Below are positions 13,511-26,742 of a stretch of DNA of 64,000 nucleotides, one piece after another. This DNA is from Calliopsis andreniformis (lineage: Eukaryota > Arthropoda > Insecta > Hymenoptera > Andrenidae). The stretch covers positions 4,402,001 through 4,466,000 of the forward strand of contig NW_027480438.1 of assembly GCF_051401765.1 (NCBI RefSeq). Direction: 5' to 3'. Position 1 is the first letter of the stretch. Every line of letters starts with the position of its first letter. Below the pieces are notes generated by a model. The model was not told the origin of the DNA and made no database searches. It saw nothing but the letters and a program-made list of their open reading frames with translations. Both the position numbers and the translations under genes were made by a program.

Positions 13511-14062
13511 TCCTCAATCCTCAATCCTCAGTCCTCAATCCGCAATATTCAATCCTCAATACTCAATCTTCAATCCTCAATCCTCAATCCTCAATCCTCA
13601 ATCCTCTATCCTCAATCTTGAATCCTCAATACTCAATCTTCAATCCCCAATCCTCAATCTTCAATCCTCAATCCTCAATCCTCAATCCTCAATCCTCAAT
13701 CCTCAATGTTCAATCCTCAACAGTCAATCATCAATCTTCAATCCTCAATACTCAATCTTCAATCCTCAATGCTCAATCCTCAACCTTCAATCCTCAATAC
13801 TCAATCTTCAATCGTCAATCCTCAATCCTCAATCCTCATTCTACAATCCTCAATACCCAATCCTCAATCTTCAATCCTCAATCCTCAATCCCCAATTCTC
13901 AATCCTCAATCCTCAATCCTCAGACCTCAAGCATCAATCCTCAACCGTCAGTCCTCGTCCTCAATCCTCAACACTGAATCCTAAATCCTCAATCTTCAAT
14001 CGTCAATACTAAATCTTCAATCCTCAATCTTCAGTCCTCAATCCTCAATCCTCAATCCTCAA

Positions 14063-14441
14063 TATTCAACACACAACCCTCAACATCAATCCTCAATACT
14101 CAACCATCAATACTCAATTCTCAATAGTCAATAGAATATCCTGAATTCTCATGGTTCAATAATCAATCCACAAATTCAATAATCAAATCTCAATCCTCAA
14201 ACATCAATCCGCAACACTCAATACTCAACACTCAATCCTCTGTCCTCAAACCTCAATCCCGAACCCTCAATCCTGAATCCTCAATCTTCAGCACTCAGTC
14301 CTCAACAATCAATTGTCAATCCTCAATCCTCAATAGAATATCCTCAATTCACAGTTTTCAATACTCAATCCCCATTCTTCAATCTTCAAATCTCAATCCA
14401 CAAACATCAATTCCCATCACTCAACCCTCAACACTAAGTCC
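14063..14441. repeat. D module with D2 signature (representative copy)
   Basis: Begins ATTCAACACACAACC. It includes CCTGAATTCTCATGG and CCACAAATTCAATAATC, and ends with an S signature of D2 subtype (CCCCATTCTTCAATC, CAATTCCCATCAC, CAACACTAAGTCC). Copies, given by CTCATGG: 7743, 11814, 14148, 18014, 21887, 25753, 29584, 31415, 33756, 37622, 41489, 43461, 45886 and 48310, with a decayed copy reading CTCATGACTC at 61071. Apart from one 6-bp step at CAATAA and a subfamily-specific 1-bp deletion, the module divides cleanly into heptamers. GAATTC occurs once per module except in the copy at 41489. Confidence 0.88.
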
Positions 14442-15130
14442 TCAATATTCAATCCACAGTCCTCAATCCTCAATCTTCAATCCTCAATCCTCAATCCTCA
14501 ATCGTCATTACTCAATCCTCAATCGTCAATCCTCAATCCCCAATCCTCAATCTTCAATCCTCAATCCTCAATCCTGAATCCTCAATAGTCAATCTTCAAT
14601 CCTCGATACTCAATCTTCAATCCTCAATCATCAATCCTCAGTCCTCAATCCTCAATCGTCAATCCTCAATCCTCAATCCTCAATTCTCAATCCTCAATCC
14701 TCATTCCTCAATCTTCAATCCTCAATACTCAATCCACAATCCTCAATATTCAATCCTCAATACTCAATCTTCAATCCACAATCCGCAATCCTCAATCCTC
14801 AATCCTCAATCCTCAATCCTCAATCCTCAATCTTGAATCCTCAATACTCAATCTTCAATCCCCAATCCTCAATCTTCAATCCTCAATCCTCAATCCTCAA
14901 TCCTCAATCCTCAATCCTCAATCTTCAATCCTCTACACTCAATCATCAATCTTCAATCCTCAATACTCAACCTTCAATCCTCAAAGCTCAATCATCAACA
15001 TTCAATCCTCAATACTCAATCTTCAATCGTCAATCCTCAGTCCTCATCCTCAATCCTCAATCCTCAATCCTCAATCCTCAATCTTCAATCATCAATACTC
15101 AATATTCAATCCTCAATCCTCAATCCTCAG

Positions 15131-15345
15131 ACCTCAAACCTCAATTCTGAATCCTCAATCCTGAATCCTCAATCTTCAGCCCTCAGTCCTCAACAATCAG
15201 GTGACAATCCTCAATCCTCAATAGAATATCCTCAATTCGCAGCTTTCGATACACAATACTCAATCTGCAATCTTCAAATCTCTATCCACAAGCATCAATT
15301 CTCATCACTCAACCCTCAACACTCAGTCCTCAATGTTCAATCCTC
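15131..15345. repeat. S signature, F subtype (representative copy)
   Basis: Marked by TTCGCAGCTTTCGATAC and, in most core copies, CCACAAGCATC in place of CCACAAACATC. Landmark positions (TTCGCAG): about 6589, 8831, 15236, 19102, 22975, 28247, 30672, 34844, 38710, 44549, 46974 and 49069. It always follows E and precedes G. It contains two CpG sites kept in all copies, which is notable in an array with very few CpGs. Confidence 0.88.
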
Positions 15346-15828
15346 AATCATCAATCCTCAATCTTCAATCTTCAATACTCAATCTTCAATCCTCAATCCT
15401 CAATCCTCAATCCTCAATCCTCAATCCTCATTCTTCAATCCTCAATACCCAATCCTCAATCTTCAATCCTCAATCCTCAATCCCCAATTCTCAATCCTCA
15501 ATCCTCAATCCTCAGACCTCAAACATCAATCCTCAATCGTCAGTCCTCGTCCTCAATCCTCAACACTCAATCCTAAATCCTCAATCTTCAATCGTCAATA
15601 TTCAATCTTCAATACTCAATCCTCAATCCTCAATCCTCAATCCTCAATCCTCAATGTTCAACCCTCGATACCCAGTCCTCAACCTTCAATCCTCAATCCT
15701 CAATCCTCAATCCTCAATCCTCAATCCTCAATCCCCAATCCTCAATCCTCAATCATCAAACCTCAACATTCAATACTCAATCCTCAATCCCCAATCCTTA
15801 ATACTCAATCCTCAATCCTCAATCATCA

Positions 15829-16426
15829 ATCCTGAATCCTCAATCTTCAGCCCTCAGTCCTCAACAATCAGGTGACAATCCTCAATCCTTAATAGAATAT
15901 CCTCAATTCACAGTAATCAATACTCCATACTCAATCTGCAATCTTCAAATCACTATCCACAAACATCAATTCTCATCACTCAACCCTCAACACTCAGTCC
16001 TCAATGTTCAATCCTCAATCCTCAATTCTCAATCTTCAATCCTCAATACTCAATCTTAAATCCTCAATCCTCAACCCTCAATACCCAATCCTCAATCTTC
16101 AATCCTCAATCCTCAATCCTCAATTCTCAATCCTCAATCCTCAACCCTCAATCCTCAATCCTCAATCCTCAGTCCTCAAACCTCAATTCTGAATCCTCAA
16201 TCCTGAATCCTCAATCTTCAGCCCTCAGTCCTCAACAATCAGGTGACAATCCTCAATCCTTAATAGAATATCCTCAATTCACAGTAATCAATACTCCATA
16301 CTCAATCTGCAATCTTCAAATCACTATCCACAAACATCAATTCTCATCACTCAACCCTCAACACTCAGTCCTCAATGTTCAATCCTCAATCCTCAATTCT
16401 CAATCTTCAATCCTCAATACTCAATC
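15829..16426. repeat. S signature, H subtype, in a 371-bp direct duplication
   Basis: CAGTAATCAATACTCC occurs at 15911 and 16282, exactly 371 bp (53 heptamers) apart. The second copy matches until TCTTAAATCC (first) becomes TCTATAATCC (second). The same 371-bp spacing is seen at 19784/20155, 23650/24021, 35519/35890 and 39378/39749. At 10081 there is a single H; 371 bp upstream of it a CAGTTTTCAATAC form stands at the partner position, suggesting duplication before the H variant arose in the first copy, or conversion afterwards. Confidence 0.88.
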
Positions 16427-16640
16427 TATAATCCTCAATCCTCAATCCTCAATCTTCAATCCTAAATCCTCAATTCTCAATCTTCAATCCTTAATACTCA
16501 ATATTAAATCCTCAATTCTCAATCCTCAATACCCAATTCTCAACCTTCAATCCTCAATCCTCAATCCTCAATTCTCAATCCTCAATCCTCAACCCTCAAT
16601 CCTCAATCCTCAATCCTCAATCCTCAATCCTCAACCCTCA

Positions 16641-16870
16641 ATCGTCAGTCTTCACACCTCAATGTTCAATCTTCAATCCTCAATCCTCAATCCTGAATCC
16701 TCAATCTTCAGACCTCAGTCCTCAACAATCAGCTGTCAATTCTCAATACTCAATAGAATATCATCAATTCACAGTTTTCAATACTCAATACTGAATCTGT
16801 AATCTTTAAATCTCTATCCACAAACATCAATTCTCATCACTCAAACCTCAACACTCAGTCCCCAATCCTC
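16641..16870. repeat. S signature, J subtype (representative copy)
   Basis: About 22 degenerate heptamers in unbroken 7-bp register, with landmarks CAGCTGTCAATTC, GAATATCATCAATTC, CTGAATCTGTAATC and ATCCACAAACATC. Other J copies, given by the first base of GAATATCATC: 6878, 9694, 10555, 12890, 20629, 24495, 26403, 32498, 36364, 40223, 42139, 50428, 53582, 55449 and 60288; a decayed form lies at 63013. J is the only subtype common in both core and right flank. It always lies a few hundred bp before an A or A' module. Confidence 0.88.
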
Positions 16871-17095
16871 AATCATCAATCCTCAATCCTCAATCCTCAA
16901 TCCTCAATCCTCAATCTTCAATCCTCAATACTCAATCATCAATCCTCAAACCTCAATCCTCAATCCTCAATCCTCAACCCTCAATCCTCAGTCTTCAAAC
17001 CTCAATACTCAATATCCAATCCTCAATCCTCAATCCTCAATCCTCAATCTTCAATCCTCAATCCTCAATCTTCAACCCTCAACACTCAGTCCTCA

Positions 17096-20000
17096 ATGTT
17101 CAAACCTCAATCCTCAATTCTGAACCTTCAATCCACAATACTCAATCTTCAATCCTCAATCCTCAATACTCAATCCTCAATCCCCAATCCTCAATCCTCA
17201 GTCATCAAACCTCAATCTTCAATACTCAATCCTCAATCCTCAATCCTTAATACTCAATCCTCAATCCTCAATCATCAATCCTCAATCTTCAATCCTCAAT
17301 TCTCAATCTTTAATCCTCAGTCCTCAATCCTCAATCTTCAATCTTCAATCTTCAATCCTCGACCCGCAATCCTCAATCCTCAATCCTCAATCCTCAGTCC
17401 TCAATCCGCAATATTCAATCCTCAATACTCAATCTTCAATCCTCAATCCTCAATCCTCAATCCTCAATCCTCTATCCTCAATCTTGAATCCTCAATACTC
17501 AATCTTCAATCCCCAATCCTCAATCTTCAATCCTCAATCCTCAATCCTCAATCCTCAATCCTCAATCCTCAATGTTCAATCCTCAACAGTCAATCATCAA
17601 TCTTCAATCCTCAATACTCAATCTTCAATCCTCAATGCTCAATCCTCAACCTTCAATCCTCAATACTCAATCTTCAATCGTCAATCCTCAATCCTCAATC
17701 CTCATTCTACAATCCTCAATACCCAATCCTCAATCTTCAATCCTCAATCCTCAATCCCCAATTCTCAATCCTCAATCCTCAATCCTCAGACCTCAAGCAT
17801 CAATCCTCAACCGTCAGTCCTCGTCCTCAATCCTCAACACTGAATCCTAAATCCTCAATCTTCAATCGTCAATACTAAATCTTCAATCCTCAATCTTCAG
17901 TCCTCAATCCTCAATCCTCAATCCTCAATATTCAACACACAACCCTCAACATCAATCCTCAATACTCAACCATCAATACTCAATTCTCAATACTCAATAG
18001 AATATCCTGAATTCTCATGGTTCAATACTCAATCCACAAATTCAATAATCAAATCTCAATCCTCAAACATCAATCCTCAACACTCAATACTCAACACTCA
18101 ATCCTCTGTCCTCAAACCTCAATCCCGAACCCTCAATCCTGAATCCTCAATCTTCAGCACTCAGTCCTCAACAATCAATTGTCAATCCTCAATCCTCAAT
18201 AGAATATCCTCAATTCACAGTTTTCAATACTCAATCCCCATTCTTCAATCTTCAAATCTCAATCCACAAACATCAATTCCCATCACTCAACCCTCAACAC
18301 TAAGTCCTCAATATTCAATCCACAGTCCTCAATCCTCAATCTTCAATCCTCAATCCTCAATCCTCAATCGTCATTACTCAATCCTCAATCGTCAATCCTC
18401 AATCCCCAATCCTCAATCTTCAATCCTCAATCCTCAATCCTGAATCCTCAATAGTCAATCTTCAATCCTCGATACTCAATCTTCAATCCTCAATCATCAA
18501 TCCTCAGTCCTCAATCCTCAATCGTCAATCCTCAATCCTCAATCCTCAATTCTCAATCCTCAATCCTCATTCCTCAATCTTCAATCCTCAATACTCAATC
18601 CACAATCCTCAATATTCAATCCTCAATACTCAATCTTCAATCCACAATCCGCAATCCTCAATCCTCAATCCTCAATTCTCAATCCTCAATCCTCAATCTT
18701 GAATCCTCAATACTCAATCTTCAATCCCCAATCCTCAATCTTCAATCCTCAATCCTCAATCCTCAATCCTCAATCCTCAATCCTCAATCTTCAATCCTCT
18801 ACACTCAATCATCAATCTTCAATCCTCAATACTCAACCTTCAATCCTCAAAGCTCAATCATCAACATTCAATCCTCAATACTCAATCTTCAATCGTCAAT
18901 CCTCAGTCCTCATCCTCAATCCTCAATCCTCAATCCTCAATCCTCAATCTTCAATCATCAATACTCAATATTCAATCCTCAATCCTCAATCCTCAGACCT
19001 CAAACCTCAATTCTGAATCCTCAATCCTGAATCCTCAATCTTCAGCCCTCAGTCCTCAACAATCAGGTGACAATCCTCAATCCTCAATAGAATATCCTCA
19101 ATTCGCAGCTTTCGATACACAATACTCAATCTGCAATCTTCAAATCTCTATCCACAAGCATCAATTCTCATCACTCAACCCTCAACACTCAGTCCTCAAT
19201 GTTCAATCCTCAATCATCAATCCTCAATCTTCAATCTTCAATACTCAATCTTCAATCCTCAATCCTCAATCCTCAATCCTCAATCCTCAATCCTCATTCT
19301 TCAATCCTCAATACCCAATCCTCAATCTTCAATCCTCAATCCTCAATCCCCAATTCTCAATCCTCAATCCTCAATCCTCAGACCTCAAACATCAATCCTC
19401 AATCGTCAGTCCTCGTCCTCAATCCTCAACACTCAATCCTAAATCCTCAATCTTCAATCGTCAATATTCAATCTTCAATACTCAATCCTCAATCCTCAAT
19501 CCTCAATCCTCAATCCTCAATGTTCAACCCTCGATACCCAGTCCTCAACCTTCAATCCTCAATCCTCAATCCTCAATCCTCAATCCTCAATCCTCAATCC
19601 TCAATCCCCAATCCTCAATCCTCAATCATCAAACCTCAACATTCAATACTCAATCCTCAATCCTCAATCCTTAATACTCAATCCTCAATCCTCAATCATC
19701 AATCCTGAATCCTCAATCTTCAGCCCTCAGTCCTCAACAATCAGGTGACAATCCTCAATCCTTAATAGAATATCCTCAATTCACAGTAATCAATACTCCA
19801 TACTCAATCTGCAATCTTCAAATCACTATCCACAAACATCAATTCTCATCACTCAACCCTCAACACTCAGTCCTCAATGTTCAATCCTCAATCCTCAATT
19901 CTCAATCTTCAATCCTCAATACTCAATCTTAAATCCTCAATCCTCAACCCTCAATACCCAATCCTCAATCTTCAATCCTCAATCCTCAATCCTCAATTCT

Positions 20001-20968
20001 CAATCCTCAATCCTCAACCCTCAATCCTCAATCCTCAATCCTCAGTCCTCAAACCTCAATTCTGAATCCTCAATCCTGAATCCTCAATCTTCAGCCCTCA
20101 GTCCTCAACAATCAGGTGACAATCCTCAATCCTTAATAGAATATCCTCAATTCACAGTAATCAATACTCCATACTCAATCTGCAATCTTCAAATCACTAT
20201 CCACAAACATCAATTCTCATCACTCAACCCTCAACACTCAGTCCTCAATGTTCAATCCTCAATCCTCAATTCTCAATCTTCAATCCTCAATACTCAATCT
20301 ATAATCCTCAATCCTCAATCCTCAATCTTCAATCCTAAATCCTCAATTCTCAATCTTCAATCCTTAATACTCAATATTAAATCCTCAATTCTCAATCCTC
20401 AATACCCAATTCTCAACCTTCAATCCTCAATCCTCAATCCTCAATTCTCAATCCTCAATCCTCAACCCTCAATCCTCAATCCTCAATCCTCAATCCTCTA
20501 TCCTCAACCCTCAATCGTCAGTCTTCACACCTCAATGTTCAATCTTCAATCCTCAATCCTCAATCCTGAATCCTCAATCTTCAGACCTCAGTCCTCAACA
20601 ATCAGCTGTCAATTCTCAATACTCAATAGAATATCATCAATTCACAGTTTTCAATACTCAATACTGAATCTGTAATCTTTAAATCTCTATCCACAAACAT
20701 CAATTCTCATCACTCAAACCTCAACACTCAGTCCCCAATCCTCAATCATCAATCCTCAATCCTCAATCCTCAATCCTCAATCCTCAATCTTCAATCCTCA
20801 ATACTCAATCATCAATCCTCAAACCTCAATCCTCAATCCTCAATCCTCAACCCTCAATCCTCAGTCTTCAAACCTCAATACTCAATATCCAATCCTCAAT
20901 CCTCAATCCTCAATCCTCAATCTTCAATCCTCAATCCTCAATCTTCAACCCTCAACACTCAGTCCTCA
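17096..20968. repeat. HOR unit 3, full length (3,873 bp)
   Basis: Same module order as unit 2: C 17572, D 18014, E 18699, F 19102, G 19199, H pair 19784 and 20155, J 20629. It is one heptamer longer than units 2, 4 and 7. Before E it reads CAATTCTCAATCC (about 18674), shared with unit 4 but not unit 2. Confidence 0.9.
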
Positions 20969-23900
20969 ATGTTCAAACCTCAATCCTCAATTCTGAACCT
21001 TCAATCCACAATACTCAATCTTCAATCCTCAATCCTCAATACTCAATCCTCAATCCCCAATCCTCAATCCTCAGTCATCAAACCTCAATCTTCAATACTC
21101 AATCCTCAATCCTCAATCCTTAATACTCAATCCTCAATCCTCAATCATCAATCCTCAATCTTCAATCCTCAATTCTCAATCTTTAATCCTCAGTCCTCAA
21201 TCCTCAATCTTCAATCTTCAATCTTCAATCCTCGACCCGCAATCCTCAATCCTCAATCCTCAATCCTCAGTCCTAAATCCGCAATATTCAATCCTCAATA
21301 CTCAATCTTCAATCCTCAATCCTCAATCCTCAATGCTCAATCCTCTATCCTCAATCTTGAATCCTCAATACTCAATCTTCAATCCCCAATCCTCAATCTT
21401 CAATCCTCAATCCTCAATCCTCAATCCTCAATCCTCAATCCTCAATGTTCAATCCTCAACAGTCAATCATCAATCTTCAATCCTCAATACTCAATCTTCA
21501 ATCCTCAATGCTCAATCCTCAACCTTCAATCCTCAATACTCAATCTTCAATCGTCAATCCTCAATCCTCAATCCTCATTCTACAATCCTCAATACCCAAT
21601 CCTCAATCTTCAATCCTCAATCCTCAATCCCCAATTCTCAATCCTCAATCCTCAATCCTCAGACCTCAAGCATCAATCCTCAACCGTCAGTCCTCGTCCT
21701 CAATCCTCAACACTGAATCCTAAATCCTCAATCTTCAATCGTCAATACTAAATCTTCAATCCTCAATCTTCAGTCCTCAATCCTCAATCCTCAATCCTCA
21801 ATATTCAACACACAACCCTCAACATCAATCCTCAATACTCAACCATCAATACTCAATTCTCAATACTCAATAGAATATCCTGAATTCTCATGGTTCAATA
21901 CTCAATCCACAAATTCAATAATCAAATCTCAATCCTCAAACATCAATCCTCAACACTCAATACTCAACACTCAATCCTCTGTCCTCAAACCTCAATCCCG
22001 AACCCTCAATCCTGAATCCTCAATCTTCAGCACTCAGTCCTCAACAATCAATTGTCAATCCTCAATCCTCAATAGAATATCCTCAATTCACAGTTTTCAA
22101 TACTCAATCCCCATTCTTCAATCTTCAAATCTCAATCCACAAACATCAATTCCCATCACTCAACCCTCAACACTAAGTCCTCAATATTCAATCCACAGTC
22201 CTCAATCCTCAATCTTCAATCCTCAATCCTCAATCCTCAATCGTCATTACTCAATCCTCAATCGTCAATCCTCAATCCCCAATCCTCAATCTTCAATCCT
22301 CAATCCTCAATCCTGAATCCTCAATAGTCAATCTTCAATCCTCGATACTCAATCTTCAATCCTCAATCATCAATCCTCAGTCCTCAATCCTCAATCGTCA
22401 ATCCTCAATCCTCAATCCTCAATTCTCAATCCTCAATCCTCATTCCTCAATCTTCAATCCTCAATACTCAATCCACAATCCTCAATATTCAATCCTCAAT
22501 ACTCAATCTTCAATCCACAATCCGCAATCCTCAATCCTCAATCCTCAATTCTCAATCCTCAATCCTCAATCTTGAATCCTCAATACTCAATCTTCAATCC
22601 CCAATCCTCAATCTTCAATCCTCAATCCTCAATCCTCAATCCTCAATCCTCAATCCTCAATCTTCAATCCTCTACACTCAATCATCAATCTTCAATCCTC
22701 AATACTCAACCTTCAATCCTCAAAGCTCAATCATCAACATTCAATCCTCAATACTCAATCTTCAATCGTCAATCCTCAGTCCTCATCCTCAATCCTCAAT
22801 CCTCAATCCTCAATCCTCAATCTTCAATCATCAATACTCAATATTCAATCCTCAATCCTCAATCCTCAGACCTCAAACCTCAATTCTGAATCCTCAATCC
22901 TGAATCCTCAATCTTCAGCCCTCAGTCCTCAACAATCAGGTGACAATCCTCAATCCTCAATAGAATATCCTCAATTCGCAGCTTTCGATACACAATACTC
23001 AATCTGCAATCTTCAAATCTCTATCCACAAGCATCAATTCTCATCACTCAACCCTCAACACTCAGTCCTCAATGTTCAATCCTCAATCATCAATCCTCAA
23101 TCTTCAATCTTCAATACTCAATCTTCAATCCTCAATCCTCAATCCTCAATCCTCAATCCTCAATCCTCATTCTTCAATCCTCAATACCCAATCCTCAATC
23201 TTCAATCCTCAATCCTCAATCCCCAATTCTCAATCCTCAATCCTCAATCCTCAGACCTCAAACATCAATCCTCAATCGTCAGTCCTCGTCCTCAATCCTC
23301 AACACTCAATCCTAAATCCTCAATCTTCAATCGTCAATATTCAATCTTCAATACTCAATCCTCAATCCTCAATCCTCAATCCTCAATCCTCAATGTTCAA
23401 CCCTCGATACCCAGTCCTCAACCTTCAATCCTCAATCCTCAATCCTCAATCCTCAATCCTCAATCCTCAATCCCCAATCCTCAATCCTCAATCATCAAAC
23501 CTCAACATTCAATACTCAATCCTCAATCCTCAATCCTTAATACTCAATCCTCAATCCTCAATCATCAATCCTGAATCCTCAATCTTCAGCCCTCAGTCCT
23601 CAACAATCAGGTGACAATCCTCAATCCTTAATAGAATATCCTCAATTCACAGTAATCAATACTCCATACTCAATCTGCAATCTTCAAATCACTATCCACA
23701 AACATCAATTCTCATCACTCAACCCTCAACACTCAGTCCTCAATGTTCAATCCTCAATCCTCAATTCTCAATCTTCAATCCTCAATACTCAATCTTAAAT
23801 CCTCAATCCTCAACCCTCAATACCCAATCCTCAATCTTCAATCCTCAATCCTCAATCCTCAATTCTCAATCCTCAATCCTCAACCCTCAATCCTCAATCC

Positions 23901-24834
23901 TCAATCCTCAGTCCTCAAACCTCAATTCTGAATCCTCAATCCTGAATCCTCAATCTTCAGCCCTCAGTCCTCAACAATCAGGTGACAATCCTCAATCCTT
24001 AATAGAATATCCTCAATTCACAGTAATCAATACTCCATACTCAATCTGCAATCTTCAAATCACTATCCACAAACATCAATTCTCATCACTCAACCCTCAA
24101 CACTCAGTCCTCAATGTTCAATCCTCAATCCTCAATTCTCAATCTTCAATCCTCAATACTCAATCTATAATCCTCAATCCTCAATCCTCAATCTTCAATC
24201 CTAAATCCTCAATTCTCAATCTTCAATCCTTAATACTCAATATTAAATCCTCAATTCTCAATCCTCAATACCCAATTCTCAACCTTCAATCCTCAATCCT
24301 CAATCCTCAATTCTCAATCCTCAATCCTCAACCCTCAATCCTCAATCCTCAATCCTCAATCCTCAATCCTCAACCCTCAATCGTCAGTCTTCACACCTCA
24401 ATGTTCAATCTTCAATCCTCAATCCTCAATCCTGAATCCTCAATCTTCAGACCTCAGTCCTCAACAATCAGCTGTCAATTCTCAATACTCAATAGAATAT
24501 CATCAATTCACAGTTTTCAATACTCAATACTGAATCTGTAATCTTTAAATCTCTATCCACAAACATCAATTCTCATCACTCAAACCTCAACACTCAGTCC
24601 CCAATCCTCAATCATCAATCCTCAATCCTCAATCCTCAATCCTCAATCCTCAATCTTCAATCCTCAATACTCAATCATCAATCCTCAAACCTCAATCCTC
24701 AATCCTCAATCCTCAACCCTCAATCCTCAGTCTTCAAACCTCAATACTCAATATCCAATCCTCAATCCTCAATCCTCAATCCTCAATCTTCAATCCTCAA
24801 TCCTCAATCTTCAACCCTCAACACTCAGTCCTCA
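20969..24834. repeat. HOR unit 4, full length (3,866 bp)
   Basis: Landmarks: C 21445, D 21887, E 22572, F 22975, G 23072, H pair 23650 and 24021, J 24495. A late A-module variant, CAGTCCTAAATCCGC (about 21268), is shared with units 5 and 9 only. In the large duplication this unit has no counterpart in copy 2, so it or its partner was gained or lost after (or during) duplication. Confidence 0.88.
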
Positions 24835-26742
24835 ATGTTCAAACCTCAATCCTCAATTCTGAACCTTCAATCCACAATACTCAATCTTCAATCCTCAATC
24901 CTCAATACTCAATCCTCAATCCCCAATCCTCAATCCTCAGTCATCAAACCTCAATCTTCAATACTCAATCCTCAATCCTCAATCCTTAATACTCAATCCT
25001 CAATCCTCAATCATCAATCCTCAATCTTCAATCCTCAATTCTCAATCTTTAATCCTCAGTCCTCAATCCTCAATCTTCAATCTTCAATCTTCAATCCTCG
25101 ACCCGCAATCCTCAATCCTCAATCCTCAATCCTCAGTCCTAAATCCGCAATATTCAATCCTCAATACTCAATCTTCAATCCTCAATCCTCAATCCTCAAT
25201 GCTCAATCCTCTATCCTCAATCTTGAATCCTCAATACTCAATCTTCAATCCCCAATCCTCAATCTTCAATCCTCAATCCTCAATCCTCAATCCTCAATCC
25301 TCAATCCTCAATGTTCAATCCTCAACAGTCAATCATCAATCTTCAATCCTCAATACTCAATCTTCAATCCTCAATGCTCAATCCTCAACCTTCAATCCTC
25401 AATACTCAATCTTCAATCGTCAATCCTCAATCCTCAATCCTCATTCTACAATCCTCAATACCCAATCCTCAATCTTCAATCCTCAATCCTCAATCCCCAA
25501 TTCTCAATCCTCAATCCTCAATCCTCAGACCTCAAGCATCAATCCTCAACCGTCAGTCCTCGTCCTCAATCCTCAACACTGAATCCTAAATCCTCATCTT
25601 CAATCGTCAATACTAAATCTTCAATCCTCAATCTTCAGTCCTCAATCCTCAATCCTCAATCCTCAATATTCAACACACAACCCTCAACCATCAATCCTCA
25701 ATACTCATCCATCAATACTCAATTCTCAATACTCAATAGAATATCCTGAATTCTCATGGTTCAATACTCAATCCACAAATTCAATAATCAAATCTCAATC
25801 TTCAAACATCAATCCTCAACACTCAATACTCAACACTCAATCCTCTGTCCTCAAACCTCAATCCCGAACCCTCAATCCTGAATCCTCAATCTTCAGCACT
25901 CAGTCCTCAACAATCAATTGTCAATCCTCAATCCTCAATAGAATATCCTCAATTCACAGTTTTCAATACTCAATCCCCATTCTTCAATCTTCAAATCTCA
26001 ATCCACAAACATCAATTCCCATCACTCAACCCTCAACCCTAAGTCCTCAATATTCAATCCACAGTCCTCAATCCTCAATCTTCAATCCTCAATCCTCAAT
26101 CCTCAATCGTCATTACTCAATCCTCAATCGTCAATCCTCAATCCCCAATCCTCAATCTTCAATCCTCAATCCTCAATCCTGAATCCTCAATAGTCAATCT
26201 TCAATCCTCGATACTCAATCTTCAATCCTCAATCATCAATCCTCAGTCCTCAATCCTCAATCGTCAATCCTCAATCCTCAATCTTCAATCCTCAATCATC
26301 AATCCTCAGTCCTCAAACCTCAATTCTGAATCCTCAATCCTGAATCCTCAATCTTCAGACCTCAGTCCTCAACAATCAGCTGTCAATTCTCAATACTCAA
26401 TAGAATATCATCAATTCACAGTTTTCAATACTCAATACTGAATCTGTAATCTTTAAATCTCTATCCACAAACATCAATTCTCATCACTCAAACCTCAACA
26501 CTCAGTCCCCAATCCTCAATCATCAATCCTCAATCCTCAATCCTCAATCCTCAATCCTCAATCTTCAATCCTCAATACTCAATCATCAATCCTCAAACCT
26601 CAATCCTCAATCCTCAATCCTCAACCCTCAATCCTCAGTCTTCAAACCTCAATACTCAATATCCAATCCTCAATCCTCAATCCTCAATCCTCAATCTTCA
26701 ATCCTCAATCCTCAATCTTCAACCCTCAACACTCAGTCCTCA
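24835..26742. repeat. HOR unit 5, short (1,908 bp, lacks E-F-G-H-I)
   Basis: Has A, C (25311) and D (25753). It then breaks near 26280, shortly before the expected E, and resumes in the lead-in of J (GAATATCATCAA at 26403). Relative to a full unit 1,958 bp are missing. Private variants CTCATCCATCAATAC and CAACCCTAAGTCC are shared with unit 9, its partner in the large duplication. A 2-bp loss (CCTCATCTTCAATCG near 25592) is unique to this unit. Confidence 0.88.

Larger units (their letters stand above)
13230..17095. repeat. HOR unit 2, full length (3,866 bp), reference unit
   Basis: Complete module order with landmarks: A 13230; C 13706; D 14063-14441; E 14833; F with TTCGCAGCTTTCGATAC at 15236; G 15333 with CCCTCGATACCCAG near 15662; H twice (CAGTAATCAATACTCC at 15911 and 16282); I (TCTATAATCC near 16424, TATTAAATCC near 16501); J (GAATATCATCAA at 16756). 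Length is 552 heptamers plus 2 bp, so net register slips exist inside the unit. D has CCCTCAACATC, a 1-bp-shorter form found only in full-length units. The private string CAATAGTCAATAG links this unit to unit 7. Confidence 0.9.

Noticed and set aside
13230..13700. Heptad coiled coil or RNA polymerase II CTD-like heptad protein
   Set aside because: The seven-residue period follows from the 7-bp DNA unit. The proline in each repeat argues against a coiled coil, and the residues do not match the CTD heptad.
14121..14155. Heat-shock element in D (GAATATCC TGAATTC region)
   Set aside because: The nGAAn/nTTCn blocks are not at the required 5-bp spacing and one block is mutated; the match does not hold.
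15236..15260. CENP-B box in the F signature (TTTCGATACACAATAC)
   Set aside because: It starts TTCG and has an A at the expected place but lacks the CGGG part of the TTCGNNNNANNCGGGN core.
13230..17095. CRISPR array (regularly repeated units with variable spacers)
   Set aside because: There are no 23-40 bp repeats separated by unique spacers. All intervening sequence is itself heptamer repeat, and no cas-like gene is present.
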